From NCBI RefSeq assembly GCF_026342405.1, contig NZ_JAPEMU010000001.1, positions 8,246,001-8,310,000 of the forward strand: DNA of 64,000 nt, in the 5' to 3' direction. The position numbers and the translations under genes are program-made. The notes beneath the pieces are model-generated. The model worked only from the letters and a program-made list of their open reading frames with translations, was not told where the DNA came from and searched no databases. This DNA is from Kitasatospora sp. NBC_00240 (GTDB taxonomy: Bacteria > Actinomycetota > Actinomycetes > Streptomycetales > Streptomycetaceae). Shown in pieces: positions 8,186 through 16,975 of this stretch (the first letter of the stretch is position 1; every line of letters begins with the position of its first letter).

Positions 8186-10399
8186 ATGGCACGAAAGCGC
8201 GCCCTTCCGAAACGCAGTCCCCGCACCATGCTGGTCACGGCGGCGGCGCTGGCCGCCGCCGTGGCGGCCAGCGTGATCGGCGTCAACACCGTGACGGACG
8301 GCCAGCGTTCGGCAGTAGCCTCGGCCGAGCAGCCCGCGCAGGACGGCGTCGTGGGCGAGGCCGCCGGCGGCACCGCCTCGCCGGCGGCGAAGCCGGAGCA
8401 CAAGGAGCCGCCCACGCCGATCAAGGAGATACCCAAGGACGACCCGGCCCACGGCCTGGTCTACACGGGTCTCACCCCGGCGCCCAAGGAGGACCCCTGC
8501 GTCGGCGTCTACCGGGTCTCCGACGCGGCGCTCTGCACCCACGGGCCCGACGCCCCGCCCGCCGGCGTGGACGTCCACAAGAACACCGAGCCCGCGGTGG
8601 CCGCGACCACCCCGGCGCCCGCGGTGCCGGGGGAGGGTGACGCCAAGCCGCCGTCCGCCTCGGACCTGCTGGCCGGTCAGCCCCCGGTGATCGACGCACA
8701 GACCGGCGCCGTCCTCGGCGCCGCCCCGACCGGGCAGCCCGCAGCCGCAGCCGCGGCCGCCGCGGCCGAGCCGGGCGCCGTCGCCGGTGCCCCGGCGGGC
8801 ACCGCCGCCGCCGGCGACGCCGCGGTCGTCTGCGACGGCGACGGCACCAGCGGCAACCGGGTGCAGGTGCTGTACCTGCACGCCCCCGGCCAGGACCGCT
8901 TCGCCCAGTACCTGCCCTCCTTCAAGAAGTGGGCCGCGGACACCGACGCGATCTACAACGCGAGCGCCGGTGAGACCGGCGGCGTGCGCCACGTCCGGTA
9001 CGTGACCGCCGCCGACTGCACCGTGTCGGTGCTGAACGTCGAGATCTCGGCGGGCGCGCTGCACGAGTTCGGCTCCGCCAACGACGCCCTGGCGTCCCAG
9101 GGCTACAACCGCCGCGACCGCAAGTACATGATCTTCGCGGACGCTCAGGTCTACTGCGGCATCGGCACCTTCAACGGCGACGAGCGCCCGGGCCAGGACA
9201 ACCGCAGCAACTTCGGTCCCTCGTACGGCCGGACGGACTCCGGCTGCTGGGGCGGTTCGACCGCCGCGCACGAACTCGGCCACAACCTCGGCGCGGTGAA
9301 CAACAGCGCCCCGCACACCAGCAAGGCCGGCCACTGCGTCGACGAGTGGGACATCATGTGCTACTCGGACGCGCCGTACTACCCGAAGATGCAGACCATC
9401 TGCCCCGACCGCGGCCACGACGAGCGGCTCGACTGCAACCACGACGACTACTACAACACCGCTCCCCAGCCCGGTAGTTACCTGACCACGCACTGGAACA
9501 TCGCCAACAACCAGTTCCTGATAGCGGGCGGCGGCACCAAGCCCGACCCCACTACCAGCCCCTCGCCCACCCCGACCACCGGCCCGTCAACCAGTGCCTC
9601 GCCCAGCCCGAGCACCAGCGCGAAGCCGAGCCCGAGCGCCTCGCCGACCAAGCCGGCGCCGACCGCCTCGCCCAGCCCCACCACGCCCGCGCCGACCGGC
9701 GGCCCGGACATGACCGCGAGCCAGATCACCCAGAACTCGGCCGTCCTGAGCTGGCCGGCCGTCGCCTCCGCCGCCGGCTACGAGATCCAGCTGAACGGCA
9801 AGGCGCTGGCCACCGTCCGCTCCACCGTCGTCCGGGTCGTGCAGCTGCGCCCCGACACCGCGTACTCGTTCGCCGTCGCCGTCCGTGACCAGCGCGGCGC
9901 CACCACCAAGCCCGGCCGTCCGGCGGCCTTCCGCACCCCGGCGGCCGGCGGCGGCAGCACCGGTCCGACCGTGCCGGGCAAGTCGTACCTGCTGCTGAAC
10001 AGCCTCACCGGCCAGTCGGCCGACATGTGGGGGAGCTCCACCAACGACGGTGCCGTGCTGATCGGTTACCAGCGCACCGGGTACGCCAACCAGCGCTGGC
10101 TCTTCGACGACGCCGGTGACGGGTTCCTGCGGATCAAGTCCGCGGTCTCCGGCAAGTGCCTGCAGGTCGGCGGCCGGCTGGTGGCCGGCCAGTACGTGAT
10201 GCAGCAGCCCTGCAACACCGCGGCCACCTCCCAGCGATGGAAGCTGACCGCGGCCGGCAGCGGCTGGACCCTGACCGCGGACGGTGGCCCGCTCGCCCTC
10301 GGCGTCAGCAGCCGCTGGTACTACGGCGGCCGCCTGCTCGAACTGCAGCAGCCGGACACCCAGGGCTACCAGAACTGGACCGTCCAGCAGGCCTCCTAG
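8186..10399 (+). CDS. Secreted zinc-metalloprotease-like protein with fibronectin III and ricin-B lectin domains
   Basis: A 737-residue exported protein. An Arg/Lys-rich start and hydrophobic core (about 10-35) form the signal peptide. A variable Ala/Pro region precedes the catalytic domain, which contains HELGHNLGAVN at 362-372 and a Met-turn-like DIMCYSD about 30 residues later. His362, Glu363 and His366 match the zinc site, but the third metzincin ligand position is Asn372. A Ser/Thr/Pro repeat linker (about 455-510) leads to a fibronectin type III domain, then a ricin-type beta-trefoil at about 605-737 with QxW-like repeats (NQRWLFD, SQRWKLT, YQNWTVQ). The ATG at 8186 follows AGGA; an earlier ATG in frame at 8144 lacks a ribosome site. 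It probably degrades protein at glycan-rich surfaces. Confidence 0.87.
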   Translation: MARKRALPKRSPRTMLVTAAALAAAVAASVIGVNTVTDGQRSAVASAEQPAQDGVVGEAAGGTASPAAKPEHKEPPTPIKEIPKDDPAHGLVYTGLTPAPKEDPCVGVYRVSDAALCTHGPDAPPAGVDVHKNTEPAVAATTPAPAVPGEGDAKPPSASDLLAGQPPVIDAQTGAVLGAAPTGQPAAAAAAAAAEPGAVAGAPAGTAAAGDAAVVCDGDGTSGNRVQVLYLHAPGQDRFAQYLPSFKKWAADTDAIYNASAGETGGVRHVRYVTAADCTVSVLNVEISAGALHEFGSANDALASQGYNRRDRKYMIFADAQVYCGIGTFNGDERPGQDNRSNFGPSYGRTDSGCWGGSTAAHELGHNLGAVNNSAPHTSKAGHCVDEWDIMCYSDAPYYPKMQTICPDRGHDERLDCNHDDYYNTAPQPGSYLTTHWNIANNQFLIAGGGTKPDPTTSPSPTPTTGPSTSASPSPSTSAKPSPSASPTKPAPTASPSPTTPAPTGGPDMTASQITQNSAVLSWPAVASAAGYEIQLNGKALATVRSTVVRVVQLRPDTAYSFAVAVRDQRGATTKPGRPAAFRTPAAGGGSTGPTVPGKSYLLLNSLTGQSADMWGSSTNDGAVLIGYQRTGYANQRWLFDDAGDGFLRIKSAVSGKCLQVGGRLVAGQYVMQQPCNTAATSQRWKLTAAGSGWTLTADGGPLALGVSSRWYYGGRLLELQQPDTQGYQNWTVQQAS

Positions 10400-10467
10400 G
10401 CCAGACACGGTCCCGACCCGGGACCGTCCCGGACCCGTCCCAGGCCTGCCTGGCCGACGCGGTCGCC

Positions 10468-10502
10468 GGCCGTACGGGGGGAGCCTCTCCCCCCGTACGG
10501 CC
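10468..10502 (+). terminator. Hairpin after the metalloprotease-lectin gene
   Basis: A perfect 15-bp stem: GGCCGTACGGGGGGA (10468-10482) pairs with TCCCCCCGTACGGCC (10488-10502) around a 5-base loop, 69 bases after the stop. Confidence 0.85.
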
Positions 10503-10572
10503 GTTCTCCGATCCGGCAGGGTCCGACCCCCGGCGGGCCCTGCCACCCCTTGAACCCTGACGAGGAGTCACC

Positions 10573-11211
10573 GTGTTGACCCCCAAGCGCCCCGCCGGCC
10601 TGCTGGCGGTATTCCTGCTGGCCGCCCTCGCCGCCCTCGGCCCGGCCGGGACGGCGAACGCCCACGGCGACACCATCCGCTTCCGGATCGCGGGTGCGCC
10701 CGACGGGCACCCCAGGGCGGTCGCCACCTGGGAGAACGACGGCGACCCGGTGGACGAGGAGGTCGCCGCCACGCTCAGCGCGGTGTCCGACGACGGCCGC
10801 TCGGTGGGCCCCTGGCGGCTGGTGCCGGTGCAGGGGAGCCCGGCGTCCTTCAGGACCCGTGAGCCGCTGCCGGTCGGCCGGTGGAAGGTGACCGTGGAGT
10901 CCGCCTTCCCCGCCCTCGGCCGGGGCGAGGCGGAACTGACGGTGGACGTGATCCAGGACCCGTCCCCGGCCGCGACGCCGGCCCCGACCTCGCCTGCCGC
11001 CGGGGCCGCCACTCCGGTCCGGCCCGGCCCCACCGTGCCGGCGTCCGCCGTGCCGACCACGTCCGCCTCCTCCCTGGCGACGGTGACCACCGCGGCGGAG
11101 TCCCCGGCGGAGGGTTCCACGGTCGGCCGTGCCCTCGCCACGATCGCCGCCCTGGTGGTGGGTACGGCCGGGGTCGTGGCACTGCGCGCCCGCCGTCGCG
11201 CCGCTCGGTGA
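10573..11211 (+). CDS. Exported, membrane-anchored CopC-like beta-sandwich protein
   Basis: A 212-residue surface protein. It has a signal peptide of about 36 residues ending in GTANA, then a mature N-terminus starting HGDTIRF, like the copper-binding His at the start of CopC/YtkA-type domains. The beta-rich domain spans about 36-135. A Pro/Thr/Ala linker, a C-terminal membrane helix (about 183-203) and the basic tail ARRRAAR follow. This is a type I surface anchor without a sortase motif. The GTG at 10573 is preceded by GAGGAG; a TTG one codon later is also possible. A copper role is only suggested by the fold, since no other copper genes are adjacent. Confidence 0.65.
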   Translation: MLTPKRPAGLLAVFLLAALAALGPAGTANAHGDTIRFRIAGAPDGHPRAVATWENDGDPVDEEVAATLSAVSDDGRSVGPWRLVPVQGSPASFRTREPLPVGRWKVTVESAFPALGRGEAELTVDVIQDPSPAATPAPTSPAAGAATPVRPGPTVPASAVPTTSASSLATVTTAAESPAEGSTVGRALATIAALVVGTAGVVALRARRRAAR

Positions 11212-11434
11212 CCCGCCGCCCGCCCGGCCCGGCCCGCGGCCTCCGCTGCCGGGCTCTCCGGGCTTGCGGGGCCCACGGCGCCGAGGCCCCGAGCGGCCGG
11301 GCGGCGCTGACGTACCGGGCCGCCGTACGCCGGCCCGGTGCGGATCGCCGGCCGGGCCTGTCGCTCCCCGACCGGCGGGCGGCGGGGTGGCAGCATCGAC
11401 CGGGCCGGTATCCGATCCGTCCCGGGAGATCACC

Positions 11435-12046
11435 ATGTCCGACACCGACGCCGACACCGGCACCACCGATCCGGTGGAGCTGCTCGCCCGCGCGCTCCTC
11501 CAGGCTGGCGCGGTCGTCGCCGCGACCGGGCCCGACCAGGGCGCGCTGCCGACCCCGTGCCGGTCCTGGGACGTGACCGACCTGGTCAGCCATCTGCTCG
11601 ACGACCTGCGGCAGTTCACCGTCCGGGCGAACGGCGGCACCCCGGACTGGAAGGCGCCCACGGAGCGCGTCACCCAAGGCTGGGCGCAGGCCTTCGAGTC
11701 CGGCGCCGAGGAACTGCTCGCCGCCTGGCGCCGGGCCGGCGACCTCTCCGGTGTCCTCGACGTCCCGGGCATGGGCGAGCTGCCGGCCCGGTTCCCGGTG
11801 GACCAGCAGACCGCCGAACTCGCCGTCCACAGCTGGGATCTCGCCACCGCGACCGGGCAGCCCACCGACCTGGACGAGACCGTCGGCCGGGCCGCCCTCG
11901 ACTGGGGCCGGGGCGCCCTGCAACCGAAGTTCCGGGGCGCGGAGAGCGAGGGGCGAGCCTTCGGCCCCGAAGTCCCGGCCGGACCGGACGCCCCGGTGTA
12001 CGACCGGCTGGCCGCGTGGTTCGGCCGACCTCCGGCGGACGACTGA
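11435..12046 (+). CDS. TIGR03086/mycothiol-dependent maleylpyruvate-isomerase-like (DinB-fold) protein
   Basis: A 203-residue protein of the DinB-like four-helix family common in actinobacteria. The landmarks are a Pro-Cys-Trp-Asp-type segment (PTPCRSWDVTDLVSHLLDDL, about 36-56), in which His is a metal ligand, and the second conserved helix AVHSWDLATATG with its His. Family members use mycothiol or act as metal-dependent transferases, but most are uncharacterised. The ATG at 11435 is preceded by GGGAG 6 bases upstream. It stands alone, convergent with the molybdo-dehydrogenase operon. Confidence 0.82.
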   Translation: MSDTDADTGTTDPVELLARALLQAGAVVAATGPDQGALPTPCRSWDVTDLVSHLLDDLRQFTVRANGGTPDWKAPTERVTQGWAQAFESGAEELLAAWRRAGDLSGVLDVPGMGELPARFPVDQQTAELAVHSWDLATATGQPTDLDETVGRAALDWGRGALQPKFRGAESEGRAFGPEVPAGPDAPVYDRLAAWFGRPPADD

Positions 12047-12091
12047 CCGACGTCCGCCGGGATCCCGGTCGACCCGCCCGCGCGACCGGGC

Positions 12092-12547
12092 TCAGCCGGC
12101 CGCCGCGGCCCGCTTGATCGCCTCCCGGATCCGCGGGTACGTGCCGCAGCGGCAGATGTTCTGGATCTCGTCGATGTCCGCGTCGGTCGGCGCGGGGTTG
12201 CGGCGCAGCAGCGCCACGGCGGTCATGATCTGGCCCGGCTGGCAGAACCCGCACTGTGCGACGTCGCACTCCAGCCAGGCCTCCTGGACGGGGTGCAGCA
12301 CCTCGCCGTCCGCGAGGCCCTCGATCGTCGTCACCTGCCGCCCGGCGCAGTCCTTCACCGCCACCGTGCAGGGCTGGAACTCCGCACCGTCCAGGTGGCT
12401 GGTGCAGGCCCGGCAGACACCCACCCCGCAGCCGTACTTGGGGCCGGTGACCCCGAGCTTGTCGCGCAGCACCCAGAGCAGCGGCATGTCGTCCGGGGCG
12501 TCCACGCTGACCGGCCGCCCGTTGAGGACGAAGGTGTGACTGGGCAT
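12092..12547 (-). CDS. [2Fe-2S] small subunit of a molybdopterin aldehyde/isoquinoline-type dehydrogenase
   Basis: A 151-residue iron-sulfur subunit of the xanthine-oxidase family. The plant-type ferredoxin centre has the cysteines of CGVGVCRAC and, further on, the FxPC-type Cys. The C-terminal helical [2Fe-2S] domain carries CGFCQPGQIMTA and CRCGTYPRI. It passes electrons from the molybdenum subunit to an acceptor. It lies 13 bases downstream of the large-subunit gene in the same operon. A medium FAD subunit is absent, which matches the two-subunit isoquinoline-1-oxidoreductase (IorAB) type rather than three-subunit CO or xanthine dehydrogenases. The substrate is unknown. Confidence 0.9.
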   Translation of the reverse strand: MPSHTFVLNGRPVSVDAPDDMPLLWVLRDKLGVTGPKYGCGVGVCRACTSHLDGAEFQPCTVAVKDCAGRQVTTIEGLADGEVLHPVQEAWLECDVAQCGFCQPGQIMTAVALLRRNPAPTDADIDEIQNICRCGTYPRIREAIKRAAAAG

Positions 12548-12560
12548 CGGTTCGGGCCCT

Positions 12561-14795
12561 TCAGAAGCTGATCGGGAAGGAACGCGGGCTGCGGCCGGTG
12601 GCCCGGGCGTACGCGTTGGCGACGGCGGCGGAGGCGGCCGGCACGCCGAGTTCGCCCGCGCCGCCGGGCGGCCCGGTGGGCGGCATCAGGTGCACCTCGA
12701 CGGACGGCGGGCTGTGCCGCTGCCGGGCGTACCGGAAGTCCGCGTAGCTGCCCTCGCGCACCGCGCCGTGGTCGATGTGGTTGCCCGCCTGCAGGATCAC
12801 CGAGATGCCGTCGATCAGCGCGCCGGTCAGCTGGGCCTCCAGCCCGCGCGGATTGACCGCCCGGCCGACGTCGGCGGCGATCACCGCCTTGGTGACCCGC
12901 GGCTGCGCCGGGTCGGTGGCGTCGATCTCGACCAGGTAGGCGGCGCAGGAGCGGTGCTCCTCGTGGAACCCCACACCCTGGGCGTGCCCGGCCGGCATCG
13001 GCCGGCCCCAGCGGCCTTCGGCGGCGACGGTGTCCAGCACCGCCCGGGCGTTCGCACCGCCCAGCCGGGCGCGGCGGAAGGCGACCGGGTCCTGCCCGAA
13101 GGCCCGGGCGAGCTCGTCCATCATGATCTCGTCCGCCACCCGGACCGTCCCCGAGTACACCGAGCGCCAGCTGCCGGTGGGCACATCCAGCGGCACCTCG
13201 GCGAGCAGCTGGGTGGTCACCCCGAGCTGGTACGGGTTCTTCTCGGTGAGCAGGAAGAAGCCCTGGCTCAGGCTCAGCCCGCCCGCCTGGACGCCGAACC
13301 CGGCGGCGGTCAGGGCCTCGCCGAGGCCGTGCCGGAAGTCCGTCCGCACCGTCGCCACCCGGTGCTCGTAGGTCAGCACCTGGCCCAGTGCGTGGGTGGC
13401 GCGGATCCGGTGGTGGCCGGCCGGGCGCATCCGGCCGTGCCGCATGTCGTCGTTGCGGGTCCACATCAGCTTGACGGGCCGCCCGGCGGCCTTGGAGATC
13501 TGCGCCGCCTCCAGCGCGGCGTCGAAGAACAGCCGCCGTCCGAAGGAGCCGCCGCCGCGCACGACGTGCACGGTGACCGCGTCCTGCGGCAGCCCGATCG
13601 CGGCGGCGACGCTCTGCTGCGCGACGATCGGCGACTGCGAGGAGAACCACAGCTCGGCGCGGTCCGGGCGGACGTCGGCGACGGCGGTCAGCACCTCCAT
13701 CGGGGCGTGGCTGACGAAGGCGAAGTCGAACTCCGCGTCCACGTGCAGGGTGAGCAGCGGCGGTACGAGGAAGGGCAGGTTGGCGGCCCGAAGCCGGCTG
13801 CGGATGCCCGCGTCGGAGAGGCCGGCCAGCGGGCCCGGCCGCCAGGACACCTGGAGCGCGTCCCGGGCCTTGAGCGCCTGGTCGAAGGTCTCGGCCAGCA
13901 CCGCCACCCCGCCGCCGCCGGGCAGCGGCAGCACGTCCAGCACCCCGGGCAGGCCGCGGGCGGCCGAGGCGTCGAAGGACTGCACACCGCCGTTGATCGT
14001 CGGCGGCCGCGCCACCACGGTCGGTACCGCGCCCGGGACGGCCAGGTCACCGGCGTACCGGGCGCGGCCGGTGACGATGTCGCGGGCGTCGATCCGCCCG
14101 GTGGGCGTGCCGACCAGTCGCTGCAGCTCGGCGGGCTTGGGCGTGCTCGGCACCGCCGGGACGGTCACCGCGGCGGCGGCCGCCGCCAGCGAGCCGAACC
14201 CGGCGCGGCGCCCGTCGGGGGCGAGCACGGCGCTGTCCTCGGTGCGCAGCGACCCGGCGGGCAGCCCCCACCGCACGGCTGCGGCGGTGACCAGCCTGGC
14301 CCGGGCGGCGGCCGCCGCCGCGCGGACCGGGTCGTACAGCGAGCGGACCGAGTTGGAGCCGCCCGTCAGCTGGTTGAACAGCAGGTCCGGCCGGGCGTCG
14401 GAGAGCGGCACGTCGACGTCGTCCAGCCGGGCGTCCAGCTCTTCGGCGACCAGCATCGCGACGGCGGTGGTCAGGCCCTGGCCCACCTCGGCCCGGGGCA
14501 GGTGCAGCACCACCCGGCCGGCGGCGGTCACCTCCAGCACCAGCAGGTGGGCGGTGGGCAGGCCGGCCAGGATCAGCGCGTCGCCGAGATCGACGACGTC
14601 AGGCACGCCCGGCAGGCTTGGCAGGGCCCCGGGGGCGGGTTCGGGGGCGGGAGCCGTCGCCGGGACGGTCGCGGCGACGGCGGTCGCGGGCGGCGCCGCG
14701 AGCCGGGCGGCGACGGTCAGGGTGGGCGCTGCCAGCAGGTAGGTGAGGAACCTGCGGCGTCCGACGGACGCACGGTCGGGGGTGGAGGTGCTGAT
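12561..14795 (-). CDS. Molybdopterin-binding large subunit (IorB-type), Tat-exported, apparent ATC start
   Basis: A molybdopterin-binding aldehyde/isoquinoline-dehydrogenase-type subunit of about 744 residues. It includes the family segments VVRGGGSFGRR (cofactor loop) and EVPLDVPTGSWRS, and a C-terminal GELGVPAASAAVANA with Glu as likely catalytic base. The usual Tat signal is present in frame upstream of the first ordinary start codon: GRRRFLTYLLAAPTL at about 20-34. No ATG, GTG or TTG lies in that frame between an in-frame stop and a GTG at 14606 that would remove the signal. The codon aligning with the expected Met is ATC (complement of 14793-14795), with GAAGGG 7 bases upstream. The start is therefore either a rare ATC codon or a mutated ATG. 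It is operonic with the [2Fe-2S] gene. Confidence 0.82.
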   Translation of the reverse strand: MSTSTPDRASVGRRRFLTYLLAAPTLTVAARLAAPPATAVAATVPATAPAPEPAPGALPSLPGVPDVVDLGDALILAGLPTAHLLVLEVTAAGRVVLHLPRAEVGQGLTTAVAMLVAEELDARLDDVDVPLSDARPDLLFNQLTGGSNSVRSLYDPVRAAAAAARARLVTAAAVRWGLPAGSLRTEDSAVLAPDGRRAGFGSLAAAAAAVTVPAVPSTPKPAELQRLVGTPTGRIDARDIVTGRARYAGDLAVPGAVPTVVARPPTINGGVQSFDASAARGLPGVLDVLPLPGGGGVAVLAETFDQALKARDALQVSWRPGPLAGLSDAGIRSRLRAANLPFLVPPLLTLHVDAEFDFAFVSHAPMEVLTAVADVRPDRAELWFSSQSPIVAQQSVAAAIGLPQDAVTVHVVRGGGSFGRRLFFDAALEAAQISKAAGRPVKLMWTRNDDMRHGRMRPAGHHRIRATHALGQVLTYEHRVATVRTDFRHGLGEALTAAGFGVQAGGLSLSQGFFLLTEKNPYQLGVTTQLLAEVPLDVPTGSWRSVYSGTVRVADEIMMDELARAFGQDPVAFRRARLGGANARAVLDTVAAEGRWGRPMPAGHAQGVGFHEEHRSCAAYLVEIDATDPAQPRVTKAVIAADVGRAVNPRGLEAQLTGALIDGISVILQAGNHIDHGAVREGSYADFRYARQRHSPPSVEVHLMPPTGPPGGAGELGVPAASAAVANAYARATGRSPRSFPISF

Positions 14796-15040
14796 CGCCG
14801 GGCCCTTCGCGCGGAGCCGGGGCCGGCGGCGCCGGTCCGTGGACGCCGACGAGCTTAGGGACGTGCTACCGGCCGGTCAACATGGTCATGACGACTCGCC
14901 GGGAGCCGGCGTCCCCGGGACCAGGGCGCAGTGGAGGGCCCGACCCGCAGACGACGGCCGCCCCCGCAGCCTTCGCCGGTGCGGCCGTGCGGCCCCGCCC
15001 GAACGGCCATGGCCGGCCTGTCGAAGGCTAGGCTCGCGGG

Positions 15041-15469
15041 ATGCACACGACCTGGGACGCTACGACAGCCGGCGTACTGCGGCTGCCCTCCGGCCGGCTG
15101 GTCCGTGGGCGGGGGCTGAGCCGGCCGCTCCCGCCGGGGCCGGAACCCGAGTTCGCGCTGTACCTGCTGGGCCACCCGCCGCCCCCGGTCGCCTGGGAGG
15201 CCCGCTGGGTGCGCTGGCCGGACTTCCGGCTGCCCGCCGACCGGGAGGCGGCCCGCGCCGCACTGTGCGAACTCTGGGAGCGCGCCCCGGACGAGCGGGT
15301 CGAGGTCGCCTGCGCGGGCGGCCGCGGCCGCACCGGAACCGCCCTGGCCTGCCTCGCCGTGCTGGACGGCGTACCGCCCGGCGAGGCGGTCGGCTACGTC
15401 CGCGAGCACTACTCCCCGCACGCCGTGGAGACCCCGTGGCAGCGTCGCCACGTGCGGCGCTTCCGCTGA
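15041..15469 (+). CDS. Dual-specificity/tyrosine-phosphatase-like protein
   Basis: A 142-residue phosphatase of the cysteine-dependent class. The signature CX5R loop is CAGGRGRTGT, with nucleophile Cys91 and Arg97. A general acid candidate is Asp61 in RWPDFRLP. It lacks a signal peptide and added domains. The ATG at 15041 gives the family-size protein. It is divergent from the molybdo-dehydrogenase operon, with 245 bp between, and 113 bp upstream of a MazG-like gene on the same strand. The substrate could be a phosphotyrosine, phosphoinositide or nucleotide; nothing in the sequence decides this. Confidence 0.85.
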   Translation: MHTTWDATTAGVLRLPSGRLVRGRGLSRPLPPGPEPEFALYLLGHPPPPVAWEARWVRWPDFRLPADREAARAALCELWERAPDERVEVACAGGRGRTGTALACLAVLDGVPPGEAVGYVREHYSPHAVETPWQRRHVRRFR

Positions 15470-15582
15470 GCGGCGCCCCGCCGGACGGCGCCCCGGGTGA
15501 TCGAAAACAGGTGCTTCGGCCCGGGCGCTCCCGGAACCGCCCGGGTTGAGGACAGGCTTCGAACAGGGCCATCATCGATCGG

Positions 15583-15906
15583 ATGGACGACACCTGGGAC
15601 ATCATCAACTCGCTTGCCGGAAAACTTGATTCGCGATCGCATCTGCAGGGCGAACAGCGTTGGCTGGTCCAGATCGTCAAACTGCAGGAGGAGGTCGGGG
15701 AAGTCGCCGAGGCCGCCATCGGCGCCCTGGGCGAGAACCCCCGTAAGGGCTACTCGCACTCCTGGGACGACGTCCGCGCCGAGGCCTGCGACGTGATCAC
15801 CACCGGCATGGTGCTGCTGGCCCGGATGGGCGGCGACCCGCAGCGGCTCTTCGACGAGCATCTGCGCCGCCTGGCGGCCCGCGACCTGCGGCCGGAACAG
15901 GGCTGA
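15583..15906 (+). CDS. MazG-like nucleotide pyrophosphohydrolase
   Basis: A 107-residue all-helical protein of the MazG/dUTPase superfamily. The metal-binding EExxE...ExxD pattern is visible as LQEEVGEVAEAAIG (about 36-49) and, later, RAEACDVITTGMVLL (about 66-80). Members hydrolyse NTPs or dNTPs to monophosphates and pyrophosphate for pool sanitation. The ATG at 15583 is used. The frameshifted NUDIX gene follows immediately, so the two may once have formed a nucleotide-sanitation pair. Confidence 0.85.
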   Translation: MDDTWDIINSLAGKLDSRSHLQGEQRWLVQIVKLQEEVGEVAEAAIGALGENPRKGYSHSWDDVRAEACDVITTGMVLLARMGGDPQRLFDEHLRRLAARDLRPEQG

Positions 15907-16488
15907 GACGGCCACCGGTAGGCCGCCGGCGCCCGAGCGGCAGCACCATGCCCTGCCCGTCGCCGAGTTCACCGCCGGGCTGCCCCAGCACGTGGTCTCC
16001 GCGAGCCTGCTGCTGGCCGACCCGCGGGGCCGGGTCCTGATGCTGCACCAGGCCCACCCGTATCCGCGCCATCCCACCTGGTGGCAGCCGCCGGGAGGCC
16101 TCGCCGACCCGGGCGAGCGCCCGTACAAGACCGCCCTGCGCGAGCTGGCCGAGGAGCCGGACTCGTCCCGGCCCGGGAGCTGCGCCTGCTCGCCGGCGAC
16201 CACCGCGGTGCCACCGGCGGCGGGCCGCCGGTGATCGACTTCTGCTTCGACACCGGCGTCCTGCCCGCGGGTACAGCGGCCGCCCTCAGTGCCGAGCACG
16301 ACCAGGCCGCCTGGCGCACCCCCGCCGGCTGGCAGCCGCAGCTGCAGCCCGAGCAGCGGGCCTGGTTCGCCGCCGTCGTCCGCCCCCGTGGTCCGGCCGG
16401 CGCGCTCTACCTCCAGGACGACCTGGAGCATCCCGGAGCCGGCCGGCTGTCCGCCGGCTGTGGTGAATATTGCACTGAAAAACCGTAA
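15907..16488 (+). pseudogene. NUDIX hydrolase broken by a one-base deletion
   Basis: The first part, to about 16156, reads as a NUDIX protein: LLLADPRGRVLMLHQAHPYP, then the NUDIX box GGLADPGERPYKTALRELAEE. Directly after the box the frame fails. Reading resumes one frame over as GLVPARELRLLAGDHRG and continues to a stop at 16486-16488. GAGGAG-CCGGACTC should be GAGGAG-ACCGGACTC (EETGL), so one base, probably A, is missing at 16156/16157. The start is uncertain, because coding-like sequence extends upstream of a GTG at 15992 towards the MazG gene. As given, translation yields a truncated product of about 80 residues from 15992. Confidence 0.8.
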
Positions 16489-16507
16489 ATGACGCACCAT
16501 CAGTGCA
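16471..16507. promoter_or_regulatory. 7-bp inverted repeat in an A/T-rich island
   Basis: TGCACTG (16471-16477) and CAGTGCA (16501-16507) face each other across 23 bases of unusually A-rich sequence. It could be an operator or a small hairpin. The two half-sites are exact, but the length is short enough to arise by chance. Confidence 0.3.
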
Positions 16508-16975
16508 GAACGGCACCGGCGTGGACACGGGGATGCCGACTTTCACCGCCGCGCCCCGGGCGTCAAGGATCCGGTGATCGCCGCTCCGGAGCGCAGGCAG
16601 CCCGGGGCTCCAGGGGTCGGGCCCGACCCTGGGTGAAGCGCACGCTCCGCGACCGGTGCGGGCAGTGGCTCGGGCTCGGCATTCGGGCCGGACACGGCGG
16701 GCGCCAACGTCCGAGCGGATTCGCGTACGGGGGCGGCAGGCCGCGCCCCGTCGCCCCGGTGTGCTCCGGGGGCGAGGTGGCTCTCGGGGCAGGCGGGGGC
16801 CCGGGGGAGGGGGAGGCGGCCCGTCAGGCCTGTTCGGGGGCCTGGGTCATGACCGAATCTGATCGTTTTTGGCTACGAATTGGTCAAGCTTCGCTCCGAT
16901 GCATAGCGCAAATTGTCTGCTCATCGTCAAACTCTGGGCAGCTCAATCCCTGCAGCTACCCCCACAGGAGTCAGC
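16508..16975 (+). promoter_or_regulatory. Intergenic region before the M4 protease gene
   Basis: No gene is supported here. Most is G/C-rich filler. The last 120 bases turn A/T-richer, and TTGGTC followed 18 bases later by TAGCGC (about 16881-16910) is a plausible weak promoter. CAGGAG just before the GTG at 16976 is the ribosome site. Confidence 0.35.
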
